Source: a virus. From it: a DNA stretch of 55,586 bases. Every line of letters begins with the position of its first letter. The first letter of the stretch is position 1. The notes beneath the pieces are model-generated. The model did not search any database, was not told the DNA's origin, and saw only the letters and a list, made by a program, of their open reading frames with translations. The stretch is from positions 1-55,586 of the IMG/VR virus record IMGVR_UViG_3300042691_031785. The stretch is one strand, 5' to 3'. Both the position numbers and the translations under genes were made by a program. Shown here in pieces: positions 40,709-48,864 of the stretch.

Positions 40709-41520
40709 TAGTATTTAAACTCATCGTAGAACCACTTGTAATTTGTCTTGATCCAATTGCAAGCGTTCACTCCTAGTACTTCTCTATAATCTGATTTTAG
40801 GGGAGATACTTTGGTTCGAATCACATGGTCCCCATAGATTCCATATACTGAGTCGTCCTCTTTAGTTATCTGTTGCACGTTATCAAAGTCATGCTCAAAG
40901 TAGGGCACGTCAAGGTATTCATATACTCTTTGAATCTCTCTTTTTGGATCCTCAGCCAGATCCTCGTACTTGATGAACAGCATTTTTTCGTTGATTCCTT
41001 CTCTAAATATTTGGTATAGCCGCTCGATGGCAAGCCCAACGGGCTGGCCTTGTGCCCAAACGTCTATTCTTTTTTCAGTGGTTGTGCCCACCATATTCGC
41101 ATGATCCACTATTCCAGAATCCATGTACTGGTTCTTACGAAAGTTCTTTTCCATGGAGGCAAAGATTCCTCGAAGGTCCCTGACCATGCATACGATCTTG
41201 GGATCAGGATAAAACTCGTTTAGAAACCCATAATGAATTCCCCAACCCCTACTCTTATCTAATACGTAAGGTTTATCAGTTATTGCGCTAAAGAATCCCT
41301 GTACCCCATCACGACAGAATCTGGTGAATCCAGATCTCATCAGAGATGGGTCCTGAGCCTTGAACTCCGGAGAATTAGTGTAATTGTTTCTGGCCGCATA
41401 CACTAACTCCAGGACTCCCGAAGTGGGCGTCACATAGAAATCTGGGTTCTGGCCCATGATGTTTTGCAAGAGAGTCGATCCTGCTCTAGGAAGCGACGAT
41501 TGAAAGAATATCTTCTTCAT
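40705..41520 (-). CDS. Sulfotransferase-family protein
   Basis: 271 residues. The N-terminus has the PAPS-binding 5'-phosphosulfate loop (SSLPRAGSTLL at 8-18), and the 3'-phosphate site appears as MVRDLRGIFASM with the conserved Arg and Ser. The rest fits soluble sulfotransferases that move sulfate from PAPS to hydroxyl or amine groups. The acceptor is unknown. It shares an operon with two glycosyltransferases and a truncated P-loop kinase, so the target may be a sugar on the virion fibres or on the host surface. Overlaps its upstream neighbour by 4 bases. Confidence 0.75.
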   Translation of the reverse strand: MKKIFFQSSLPRAGSTLLQNIMGQNPDFYVTPTSGVLELVYAARNNYTNSPEFKAQDPSLMRSGFTRFCRDGVQGFFSAITDKPYVLDKSRGWGIHYGFLNEFYPDPKIVCMVRDLRGIFASMEKNFRKNQYMDSGIVDHANMVGTTTEKRIDVWAQGQPVGLAIERLYQIFREGINEKMLFIKYEDLAEDPKREIQRVYEYLDVPYFEHDFDNVQQITKEDDSVYGIYGDHVIRTKVSPLKSDYREVLGVNACNWIKTNYKWFYDEFKYY

Positions 41521-42152
41521 ATTATGTTTGATTCGTAACTCTTATTCTGTACCACCTTATTGAAGGGTTGGATTATTCTAATCCTGTACTTGCCTATGCT
41601 AGTATGATTGTAACTCATGTGTTGGATCACCTTTGCATAGAAATTGTCTATCTCCATACCAGAACGTTCTCCCATCTCTATAATATCATCATATAGGTTT
41701 GCTGAGACTCCATACGCATGGGCACAGACTATCTGATTTCTAAAGAAAGGTTCGATAAGTCCACCAAAGTAGAGCATGTCCCAGTCATTAAGTATCTCTT
41801 GATTTATGGTAAGAAGCTCGCTAGGGTTCATTAAAAACTCTACGTCATCCTCTAGAATCAAGACTCTCTGATATCCTTGCTTCTTAGCATGTCTGATCGC
41901 ACTTATGTGAGCTGATCTACAGCCAAGCTGTCCAAGTATGTATTTTTGATCGTCCTTAATAAAATTACGAAAGTCTTCACGATAAGGTTTATAGAAAAAC
42001 TCTTTTCCTGTAATTCTTTCAAAATTTGTGATTCCAAGCTTCTCAAACTGCTGAAGAAGATTCTCATTTCGATCTTTATCTTTGTCCATATTGATGTATA
42101 GGATCTTGTCGAAATACTCATTGATGTTTACTGGACGATAGGTAAAATCCAT
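41517..42152 (-). CDS. GT25-type glycosyltransferase
   Basis: 211 residues with the GT25 signature of LPS galactosyltransferase-type enzymes: ILYINMDKDKDRNE near 17, GQLGCRSAHISAIRHAKKQG, and the metal-binding VLILEDDVEF (EDD at 101-103), followed by WDMLYFGG. These enzymes transfer sugars to LPS or to collagen hydroxylysine. It overlaps both neighbours by one or a few bases. Substrate unknown. Confidence 0.8.
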   Translation of the reverse strand: MDFTYRPVNINEYFDKILYINMDKDKDRNENLLQQFEKLGITNFERITGKEFFYKPYREDFRNFIKDDQKYILGQLGCRSAHISAIRHAKKQGYQRVLILEDDVEFLMNPSELLTINQEILNDWDMLYFGGLIEPFFRNQIVCAHAYGVSANLYDDIIEMGERSGMEIDNFYAKVIQHMSYNHTSIGKYRIRIIQPFNKVVQNKSYESNII

Positions 42153-43036
42153 TAGGTTAAGGCAATTGAGTTTAATACGTCTGATTCATCAAACACGTTC
42201 AAGTCAAGTAGAGGACACTCATGTAAGGTTCCATGGAAGTTGTAATCGAACAGGTAACTGTCTGGTAGCTTAACCGTGTCCGGCAGTGTTGCTGTTATGT
42301 TGTTATGTAGAGACCAACCAAAGGTCTTAGGACTCGTTCCGACCCAAAGCACAGTAGAAGGTGCTCCCAAAGCAGCAGCTGCGTGCTGAAGGCACGAATC
42401 TATCAAGACTCTCTTTGATGAAAAGAGAAGCATTGAAAGAAATTCCATGTTAGACATAGGTTCAATGACTGCCTCAACTCCTTCGATCGCTTGTTCAGGA
42501 AGACGACACACTTGTAAGATGTGATAATCATTTGAAAAAGTCCTAACTATCTTTTCAGCCATGCTGTGAGGCATGTCTCTAGTCCACGAATAAGGATAAG
42601 GCTGGTCTTTAAGAGGTCCGCCGTTTGTTTGAAGAACCATTATGGGTTTTTGTCTTGACCACTTTCTAAATCCATACTGTTGCTGTCTCACGTTAAATAC
42701 TAGCTCTGGAGTTTCTCCAGAATACTGCAAAGAGTACAGCATACACCAATTTTCCACAAGAGGAAGTTGCTGGTGTATGTGTTCATTCGTAAAGTAGGGC
42801 TCATGTTTGAATATCATAGTATCCTTGTCCTTAACGTAGTCTTGATAAAAGTATGGAGTCATCCCTATTCGATAGACTCTGTCCACGAATGGAAGGTTTA
42901 AGAAGACTTCTGGATACGCACAAACTACGATAAGTTCCCGATCAGGATAGTTATTTTTTATACACTTAGCGACTGCTGTTGCTGCTATGTGTTTTCCTAG
43001 ACCTCCTTCTAGATGAAAGATTGAATACTTTTTCAT
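42152..43036 (-). CDS. GT9-like glycosyltransferase (heptosyltransferase-like)
   Basis: 294 residues. IFHLEGGLGKHIAATAVAK at the start and the acceptor/donor block LIDSCLQHAAAALGAPSTVL near 214, followed by WVGTSPKTFGW, are typical of GT9 ADP-heptose transferases, where the D..xxH.aaalg..t..lfG pattern binds the nucleotide sugar. It starts next to the chimeric P-loop gene. Probably adds a sugar to a glycan; target unknown. Confidence 0.75.
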   Translation of the reverse strand: MKKYSIFHLEGGLGKHIAATAVAKCIKNNYPDRELIVVCAYPEVFLNLPFVDRVYRIGMTPYFYQDYVKDKDTMIFKHEPYFTNEHIHQQLPLVENWCMLYSLQYSGETPELVFNVRQQQYGFRKWSRQKPIMVLQTNGGPLKDQPYPYSWTRDMPHSMAEKIVRTFSNDYHILQVCRLPEQAIEGVEAVIEPMSNMEFLSMLLFSSKRVLIDSCLQHAAAALGAPSTVLWVGTSPKTFGWSLHNNITATLPDTVKLPDSYLFDYNFHGTLHECPLLDLNVFDESDVLNSIALT

Positions 43037-43037
43037 G

Positions 43038-43385
43038 TTATGCTCTATTTTTTATTAATTTTTCAAGAGAATCATGGCCTCTAGAGTCCACTAGTTCTTT
43101 CCAATCGTTCTCGCCAGCAAGTATCTGTCTCCTAATCTCAGTGGCTGAGATGCTCGCAGTGTTTGAGTCTACTTGAATCTCTTTGACTTCATACCCGACT
43201 CCTCTTCCGTAATTTACGCTAGCGATATCGGGTATGATATTGATTTTTACTAGTGGGTTTCCTTTATAGATTTCTAACCAGATCTCATCGCCATTGATTA
43301 TCATGGGATTAGGAACGATTTTTGCGACCTCTGCAGCAAGAGTAGACTTTCCAGCACCAGGCTGACCTATAAAATGAATTATCAT
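43038..43385 (-). CDS. P-loop kinase / nucleotidyltransferase chimera (internal deletion)
   Basis: 115 residues. The N-terminus has a Walker A (GQPGAGKS at 7-14) and an INGDEI stretch as in adenylylsulfate kinase-type enzymes. From about residue 50 the sequence switches to the C-terminal part of an adenylyl/cytidylyl transferase: IPDIASVNYGRGVGYEV and the ISATEIR motif at 79-85. The kinase lid and the transferase HxGH motif are missing, so neither active site is complete. It looks like the two ends of a longer bifunctional kinase-transferase joined in frame. The Walker A suggests it still binds a nucleotide. Upstream of two glycosyltransferase genes and a sulfotransferase gene. Confidence 0.6.
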   Translation of the reverse strand: MIIHFIGQPGAGKSTLAAEVAKIVPNPMIINGDEIWLEIYKGNPLVKINIIPDIASVNYGRGVGYEVKEIQVDSNTASISATEIRRQILAGENDWKELVDSRGHDSLEKLIKNRA

Positions 43386-43431
43386 TTAAGCTTGATTTAT
43401 TAGATTCTACTACTGGGAATCTAAATAGTTC

Positions 43432-43980
43432 TTAGTTAAAATCTAATTCTATGTCAAAATCAAAATAGGAAAACTTCGCGTTAAAGGTTTTAAAGTCTGG
43501 TGTGCTTGAACTATAGGAAAGTTTAAAACCGTCCACGCTCTTTAGGATAGGTCTCTTAAAGATGATTGAACACACCAAGTATCCCTCATTGTCCAGTAAG
43601 GAAAGCCTCATTGGAGAATAGGTTTGCTGAGGATTGCTAAAGTCTAAGAACTTAAGACTGTTCTCAAAAAAGATGAAATAGTTCAAATAGGCGTCAGTCA
43701 TCTTAAAGGTAAGAGTAAACTCCTTGGTAAATAGGTCAACTACTTGAGTAGCATCCTTGAATTCCTGCTTCTTACCTAACAGTCTGGTCTGAGACACAGT
43801 ATTCATGTTAAAGCCTGGAAAGTCGATGCTCTGTATTGTAGCCGACATGAAATCGTCTATCGTATCATAAGGCAGTATTAGACTCTGATAGTACTTCTTG
43901 TACTTTTCCTTGACCTCAGCAGTAAAGTAATCCGGTGGAAAATTGAATATGAATCCGTTCTGTCTTACGTTTAATAGCAT
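43432..43980 (-). CDS. Tail-tube-like structural protein (candidate)
   Basis: 182 residues, beta-rich, no signal peptide. The pattern QSIDFPGFNM, followed by TKEFTLTFKMTDAYLNYFIF and a closing FNAKFSYFDFDIELDFN strand, has the rhythm of tail tube / tube-completion proteins of myoviruses. Its neighbours include the gp15-like gene. T4 gp19, gp54 or gp3 counterparts are possible; sequence alone does not decide. Confidence 0.45.
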   Translation of the reverse strand: MLLNVRQNGFIFNFPPDYFTAEVKEKYKKYYQSLILPYDTIDDFMSATIQSIDFPGFNMNTVSQTRLLGKKQEFKDATQVVDLFTKEFTLTFKMTDAYLNYFIFFENSLKFLDFSNPQQTYSPMRLSLLDNEGYLVCSIIFKRPILKSVDGFKLSYSSSTPDFKTFNAKFSYFDFDIELDFN

Positions 43981-43986
43981 GCTCTA

Positions 43987-44460
43987 TTATTTTTTAGTTG
44001 ATCTCACCTTTGCCCAAGACTTGCTTGGACTTGCTGCATTTACTCTAGCCATTGCCCACTGGTGAGCAGTCATTCCTGGTCTTGAACCTGAAGAATAGAA
44101 AGCACCCAGTCCTTTTTTATATTCTCTTACCAAGTCAGCATAAGAGTATCCCTTTTTCTGAGCGACCTTTCTGATCTTGGCTCTAGTCTCTTTGTTAAGG
44201 GTTTCTCTCTTCTTTGACTCGTTTACTTTAGAGTCCTCCCTAGGAGTGTTTTTCCAGCTTGGCTTATTACGCTCCTTCTTCTCCATCTCGTCTCTAAGTC
44301 GATATGCTTCTTCCTTTTTTCCGGATTTTAATAGCGCTTTAGCCTTGTCTAATTTTTTATCTCTAGCACTTCCTTCTGCCGCTTTGTATTGAGCCGGGTG
44401 AGCCTCGTTCTTTTTGCTCTCGTTGAGCCATTGATCAAATGTAAAAACGTCTCTATTCAT
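43987..44460 (-). CDS. Head-associated protein with capsid-targeting-like N-terminus and DUF5824-type C-terminus
   Basis: 157 residues. The start MNRDVFTFDQWLNE fits the capsid-targeting pattern with LNE at 12-14. The middle is Lys/Glu-rich and helical. The C-terminal motif YKKGLGAFYSSGSRPGMTAH, followed by QWAMARVNA, recalls the small SGSRPG domain seen in T4-like phages and some giant viruses (DUF5824, as I recall). A very basic protein, plausible as DNA-associated cargo of the head. Confidence 0.7.
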   Translation of the reverse strand: MNRDVFTFDQWLNESKKNEAHPAQYKAAEGSARDKKLDKAKALLKSGKKEEAYRLRDEMEKKERNKPSWKNTPREDSKVNESKKRETLNKETRAKIRKVAQKKGYSYADLVREYKKGLGAFYSSGSRPGMTAHQWAMARVNAASPSKSWAKVRSTKK

Positions 44461-44469
44461 CTTTTTTGA

Positions 44470-45012
44470 TTATTTTCTAGTATTCCTTTTTTCATTTATG
44501 AATTGAGCATAAGAGAGAACCTTTGATTCGTTCATCTTTTTTGGTTTACCCTCTTCCTTTATGATAAGTTCGCCTAATACTTCTAATCTTCCCATCTCAG
44601 TCTGAAATTCTATTTGTGACATGGAGGTAGAGATCTTATCATAAGTTCTTTTGAATTCTTTCTTTGCTTCAGCTAAATCAAATTTTCCGGCTGCTGCTTT
44701 CTTGTAGTAAGGAAGCTTGACCTTGAAGTGGTGCCAAGTCAACAGTGCAAACCCGCCCTTTTCTTTAGCGGTATTCACTATCTTCTCAGCTCCTGCTTCT
44801 CTGGCATTAGCAAATTCGGAGAAAGAATCTTTTGCTTTCTTCGACTCATTGGCGGCCTCATCTTTAGACGCTTCGATCGCTTGCAATTGTTTCACTGCTT
44901 TTGAACGACTTGGGTGAGTTCCTAAGAGCTTTCTCTTTCCTCTTACCTTCTTTTTAGAATAGACTTTGTACACCTTTCCGTGCTTCTCTATCGTTTCATT
45001 TATCGAATTCAT
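44470..45012 (-). CDS. Basic protein with capsid-targeting-like peptide at its C-terminus
   Basis: 180 residues. The N-terminal domain (KVYSKKKVRGKRKLLGTHPS, then RSKAVKQLQAIEASK) is a small basic motif seen in other large DNA viruses. The last residues, KVLSYAQFINEKRNTRK, carry the targeting pattern with INE at 172-174, here at the C-terminus instead of the N-terminus. Another candidate head-internal protein. Start overlaps the upstream gene by 17 bases. Confidence 0.65.
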   Translation of the reverse strand: MNSINETIEKHGKVYKVYSKKKVRGKRKLLGTHPSRSKAVKQLQAIEASKDEAANESKKAKDSFSEFANAREAGAEKIVNTAKEKGGFALLTWHHFKVKLPYYKKAAAGKFDLAEAKKEFKRTYDKISTSMSQIEFQTEMGRLEVLGELIIKEEGKPKKMNESKVLSYAQFINEKRNTRK

Positions 45013-45268
45013 AGCTCTTTACTATTTTTACTCTTAACGTGTTCGTTCCTTTTATTACTCGGTGCCACTCTCCTCTAGCTATAAAGACTGACGAATTCAA
45101 GCTTTGAGGTAATCTATTCTCTAACTGTATCTGCCAGTCAGTGGGTTCGATTGCGACCACCATTCTATCCTCATCGTCACGGTGCCACTTAAGGTGGATA
45201 GGATCGATTGAGTCATCGAATGTCCTGATCACATGCTCGCTATTCTCAACCTCCTCGTAGATCATCAC
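44996..45268 (-). CDS. Small conserved phage protein, 90 aa (cupin-like pattern)
   Basis: 90 residues. IHLKWHRDDEDRMVVAIEPT, followed by DWQIQLENRLPQSLN and FIARGEWHRVIKG, is typical of small T4-like phage proteins with a cupin-like strand order and two HxxDxD/WHR histidines. Possible metal or ligand binding; function unknown. It overlaps both neighbours. Confidence 0.6.
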   Translation of the reverse strand: MMIYEEVENSEHVIRTFDDSIDPIHLKWHRDDEDRMVVAIEPTDWQIQLENRLPQSLNSSVFIARGEWHRVIKGTNTLRVKIVKSYEFDK

Positions 45269-45831
45269 CAGAATCCAGGATAAGTTTTACCGCCCCAAAG
45301 GTGAGCGTATCGGTTTATTCTACATGCCCAATAGCCGGCTTTAGTTCTGTCCTTCTTCTCAGCACATCTGTGTCGAGCAGCAAAGGATTTTCTAGCCTTT
45401 GGATTAGAGACCTTTGCGCTAAGTCCAGGATCTCCAAACTGTATCTTTTTAACGTTTCCAGTCTGTGGGTTTCTAACGTAGACTACGTATTTTTTAGAGC
45501 CTCCTCTAGTGGGATAGTTTAATCGTGGTTTCTTCTCCTCATTTAGATCCATCTCTTCTAATGGAAGATCTAGAGGAACCTCTATTCCTAAGTATGAACC
45601 GGTCATGCCAAGATCAGTAGTTTCCAATAGCAGTCGATCAATTCCTTCTAGCAATAGGCGTCCGTTAAAATAAAGATCACGAGCCTCTGCTAGGATCTCA
45701 ACGTGAGCCGAACTTCCTGGACGATAGACTGATTCTGTGATACTGTAACCCTTTTTCACGTGGTACGTTAGACCCTCAGATATTGCTTGAGTGCCTAAAA
45801 ATTGTGAGTAACTCTTTATTCTAGTTTCCAT
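45265..45831 (-). CDS. Head-associated protein with capsid-targeting-like N-terminus and Cys/Arg C-terminal domain
   Basis: 188 residues. The start METRIKSYSQFLGTQAISE fits the targeting pattern with ISE at 17-19. The C-terminal 75 residues (KKYVVYVRNPQTGNVKKIQF, then ARHRCAEKKDRTKAGYWACR) form a conserved-looking basic domain with two cysteines, seen fused or adjacent to head proteins in T4-like and jumbo phages. AATAAATA at 45839-45846 is 7 bases before the ATG. Probably DNA- or capsid-bound inside the head. Confidence 0.7.
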   Translation of the reverse strand: METRIKSYSQFLGTQAISEGLTYHVKKGYSITESVYRPGSSAHVEILAEARDLYFNGRLLLEGIDRLLLETTDLGMTGSYLGIEVPLDLPLEEMDLNEEKKPRLNYPTRGGSKKYVVYVRNPQTGNVKKIQFGDPGLSAKVSNPKARKSFAARHRCAEKKDRTKAGYWACRINRYAHLWGGKTYPGFW

Positions 45832-45838
45832 ACTTTAT

Positions 45839-45846
45839 TATTTATT
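45839..45846 (-). promoter_or_regulatory. Late promoter-like octamer AATAAATA
   Basis: 7 bases before the ATG of 45265-45831. Confidence 0.45.
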
Positions 45847-46627
45847 CGTTTGGAGGAAAGTCCTGGTCAATCCATACGTCATTAAGAGTAGAGCCAGTAA
45901 GTCCGGAGTTTTCTCTTAAGTTTATTTGCTTGATCGTATTACCCTTGTAGAAGGTAGAGTGATCGTCAAAGCTAGGAAAGTAGGTCTCCATTTGAAGATC
46001 AAGAGAGATGGATACAGTATTGGCATCAGTGTAGGTAAAGTTATAATTTTTTTGGAACTGCGCAGTTTCTGGAAAAGTGACCTGTGCAGGGATTCGGATT
46101 CCCCTAAACTGAAAGTATCTTACCTGATTCTTGTAATAAAAATCAAAGATCTTTTCCATGATCTTGAATGTCTTATTGATGTTGTCGCTCTCTATCTTGA
46201 TTGAATAACTCAAAGCCATTGGTAGTGTAAAAAGCCTAGAAGAAAAAGCTTTTAGTTGCTTTTGATCATTCTCGTCCCTTACTTCCTGATTGAAGCTTCC
46301 CCTAACGAACTTGTTAGTAATGTCAGATGTCTTGATCTGAAAGCTACTTAATGTGACTATTCCCCTGGGCATCTGTTCGTAATTCCCTTCAGCATGACTA
46401 GGACACTTACAGTCGTCCGGTATCTCAATGAAAAAGTCTTTCATGAAGCCTTCATCTCCTCCAAAGTTGTAGAAGAAGGGCACCTCGTGATAGGTGATCT
46501 CATCATTTCTTTTTAGGCTGATTACCACCTCCCGATTAAGAAGGTCAAGCAGGGATAGGGTAGCGTTGCGCAGGAATATGTCTTGTACGTTCTCGTTTCT
46601 TATGTTTTCGTTTCTTGAGATCTTCAT
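45842..46627 (-). CDS. Tail sheath stabiliser / completion protein, gp15-like
   Basis: 261 residues. The run of features matches T4 gp15: an opening NATLSLLDLLNREVVISLKR, a central strand PRGIVTLSSFQIKTSD, then TLPMALSYSIKIESDN, KIMEKIFDFYYKN and a strand ending in LQMETYFPSF. In T4, gp15 forms the hexamer that caps the tail tube and sheath and binds the neck. Similarity by eye is clear but low in identity. It is followed by the CTS-bearing genes and the tube-like gene. Confidence 0.7.
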   Translation of the reverse strand: MKISRNENIRNENVQDIFLRNATLSLLDLLNREVVISLKRNDEITYHEVPFFYNFGGDEGFMKDFFIEIPDDCKCPSHAEGNYEQMPRGIVTLSSFQIKTSDITNKFVRGSFNQEVRDENDQKQLKAFSSRLFTLPMALSYSIKIESDNINKTFKIMEKIFDFYYKNQVRYFQFRGIRIPAQVTFPETAQFQKNYNFTYTDANTVSISLDLQMETYFPSFDDHSTFYKGNTIKQINLRENSGLTGSTLNDVWIDQDFPPNE

Positions 46628-46632
46628 GGGGA

Positions 46633-48777
46633 TTATCTGTTTTTAGCGATGTAAGGTAGGTTAGTCTGAGGCCTACAGTTATCGATCAGGATTAACATCG
46701 ATTCGTCCTTTAAGAACTGTTGGCTTAACACAAACTCGTGCTCCTCCTGTCTAAGCATAGTGTTGAATAATCTAAGGTTCGTGATCCAGAGTAGAGAATT
46801 AGGTAACACGTAATTTTGGTCTAATTCAAAGGTCTCCTGGGTAAAGGATCCAGTGGAAGATAAGATTGGTGTAAATGCGTTGTGGTTGATTATGTCACTA
46901 GGATCCTCAACTATTCGATAGACGTATGTACCTATCTGCAAGAACTCATTAGAGATTGAGACAACCATTGCGTGCCACGTACCGCTAACAAAGTTGTTTA
47001 TCGTATAGATCTTATTCTGACCGTTTATTTCCACTAGGATAGTAAGGTCTCCCTCAGGATTAGAAAGATTATATCGACTAAAGCTTGCCGAGACTCTAAG
47101 ACCGGCCTGCAACTCATTATCATATCCGCTAATAAAGCTAACTACGTCAGCGTTTGATGGAACGTTAAAGAGACAAGTAAAGGAAAGGTTCCTTACTGTG
47201 GTCGTGTTGAATGTTGGGCTCGCCTTGTAGATCACAGCAGACTCTCTTACCCTAAAGGTTGCGATAGGATCTCCGTTTAGAGTATCAGTCAACACGTCAC
47301 GTTGATCCGTAAATTTCATGTCTCGATAAGCTTCGATCCTAATGTAACGATTAGGTTCAGACTGGCCGATATTGTTTGGAATGTAATCAAACGGTCCACG
47401 AACTCGACAGTATCTCATGCCGGTGCCTCTGATATTCTTATCATTGGTTAAAAGTCCACCATTTCTCCAAGTAGCATAAAGATCGCTGCCTTCGTAGGCT
47501 AGAATCACATCATTGCTTGGAGGAGGAACTTTGTCTAGACTAGGCAAGCTTATCGGATATTGGCTTACTGACGTGACTGGTGAGGTCGGCGTAAGCAAAA
47601 CAGTGATGTCTGAGCTAGGCACTCCGCCGAGGTCATAATAGTTTTCTATTAGGGGAGCAAAGTTATAGGTGTACTTCAAGGGTCTCAATGTCGTATCAGG
47701 ATGGATTGCTTTACGTGAAGGATCAAAGGTCGTGGTGATCTTTGAATACTGCTCAGGCATGGTGCCGTCCTTGATATCCTTCTCTACCTCAGGCCCAAAG
47801 AGCTGTTCGGCTGAGAGAATGACGTTGTCCAAGAAGGTTCTGGTCTCGTCCTGAAGCAACATGTCGATGTTTGGATTGTACTTCTTAAGCTGAATCTTCC
47901 AATAACTAGGAGTCATCATGAAGCTTCTGAATAGGTATGATCCTTGGATCTCAAACATCCTGTTGAGCAGAGGAAAATAGAGAAAGTCTCTCTTCCTAGG
48001 TTCAGATTCGTTACCGAATATTGATTGAAAGTATCTGTGATCCACGTGAATCTCAAAAGGCATTTGAAAGTCTATTCCAAATTCAGTGTACTTTGGCATG
48101 TTGTCCGGAAACGCATTATTTGGCACTAGCACCTTGATGCACTTACGATCAACATTTTTATAGAGAGTCCATTCCTTAAAAACGTAATCTCCACTATCAG
48201 ACTCAGGCACGGTCCTAAAGTAGACTACCTGATGTCCGTAGAGCTGGTTCGTAAAGAAAGAGAGCTCGTTATAGAGGCCCACCGCACTATCCACATTGTA
48301 GGGTCTAAAACTAGGATCCCTATTCGTGATTATTGAGGTACACTTTTCATCCGAACACTGGGTGACAGGACAGTACGTATTAGCGACTGTCCCAGCCTGT
48401 TTAAACCTAAGCTTGACCTCATTTATTTGGATGACAGTGGCCATCTCATTAGATGTACCGTCATCATACTCGTATTTTACCTCAAAGTAGAATTCATCAT
48501 TTGGATCCAAAAAGATGCTCGCGGCATCTCCAAGATTTCCAGGAGAGACCTCATACCAAAGAGACCAGTCCAGCTTGTTCCTAGAGTATCTAAAGTAACG
48601 CTTTAGATTGGCTAAGTCTATTGCTTCCGGCGAGGTAAACATAAGATCTTCAATAAAGTCTGTGAACTCTGATATTCCTGTCACAGGTTCAGTCGTAGAA
48701 AATATCCTAAAATTTTTACTGAATGTCAGAGAGTTCTTTTGAGGATCTATTAGTAATTTTACGGTAGTCTTAACCAT
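46633..48777 (-). CDS. Large tail/baseplate protein with LamG-like domain
   Basis: 714 residues. Residues about 1-400 are beta-rich structural sequence (cysteines near 145-160: CPVTQCSDEKC). Residues about 535-640 look like a concanavalin A/LamG-type jelly roll: LSFTCLFNVPSNADVVSFIS, ELQAGLRVSASFSRYN and FVSGTWHAMVVSISNEFL. Such domains bind carbohydrate. AATAAATA at 48799-48806. Likely a baseplate or fibre component with a glycan-binding domain. Confidence 0.6.
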   Translation of the reverse strand: MVKTTVKLLIDPQKNSLTFSKNFRIFSTTEPVTGISEFTDFIEDLMFTSPEAIDLANLKRYFRYSRNKLDWSLWYEVSPGNLGDAASIFLDPNDEFYFEVKYEYDDGTSNEMATVIQINEVKLRFKQAGTVANTYCPVTQCSDEKCTSIITNRDPSFRPYNVDSAVGLYNELSFFTNQLYGHQVVYFRTVPESDSGDYVFKEWTLYKNVDRKCIKVLVPNNAFPDNMPKYTEFGIDFQMPFEIHVDHRYFQSIFGNESEPRKRDFLYFPLLNRMFEIQGSYLFRSFMMTPSYWKIQLKKYNPNIDMLLQDETRTFLDNVILSAEQLFGPEVEKDIKDGTMPEQYSKITTTFDPSRKAIHPDTTLRPLKYTYNFAPLIENYYDLGGVPSSDITVLLTPTSPVTSVSQYPISLPSLDKVPPPSNDVILAYEGSDLYATWRNGGLLTNDKNIRGTGMRYCRVRGPFDYIPNNIGQSEPNRYIRIEAYRDMKFTDQRDVLTDTLNGDPIATFRVRESAVIYKASPTFNTTTVRNLSFTCLFNVPSNADVVSFISGYDNELQAGLRVSASFSRYNLSNPEGDLTILVEINGQNKIYTINNFVSGTWHAMVVSISNEFLQIGTYVYRIVEDPSDIINHNAFTPILSSTGSFTQETFELDQNYVLPNSLLWITNLRLFNTMLRQEEHEFVLSQQFLKDESMLILIDNCRPQTNLPYIAKNR

Positions 48778-48798
48778 TGAGAAACTTCTTCTTTAGTT

Positions 48799-48806
48799 TA
48801 TTTATT
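48799..48806 (-). promoter_or_regulatory. Late promoter-like octamer AATAAATA
   Basis: 21 bases before the ATG of 46633-48777. Confidence 0.5.
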
Positions 48807-48844
48807 TAGTTTTTTACACTAAACTTAGAATGTAGATTGATGGA

Positions 48845-48852
48845 AATAAATA
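48845..48852 (+). promoter_or_regulatory. Late promoter-like octamer AATAAATA
   Basis: 12 bases before the ATG of 48865-49671; context AAATAAATAATAAAAAGG. Confidence 0.5.
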
Positions 48853-48864
48853 ATAAAAAGGCCG

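Larger units (their letters stand above)
48778..48864. other. Divergent promoter region
   Basis: 87 bases between 46633-48777 (minus) and 48865-49671 (plus). Octamers face both ways: AATAAATA on the minus strand at 48799-48806 and on the plus strand at 48845-48852. No gene seen. Confidence 0.6.
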
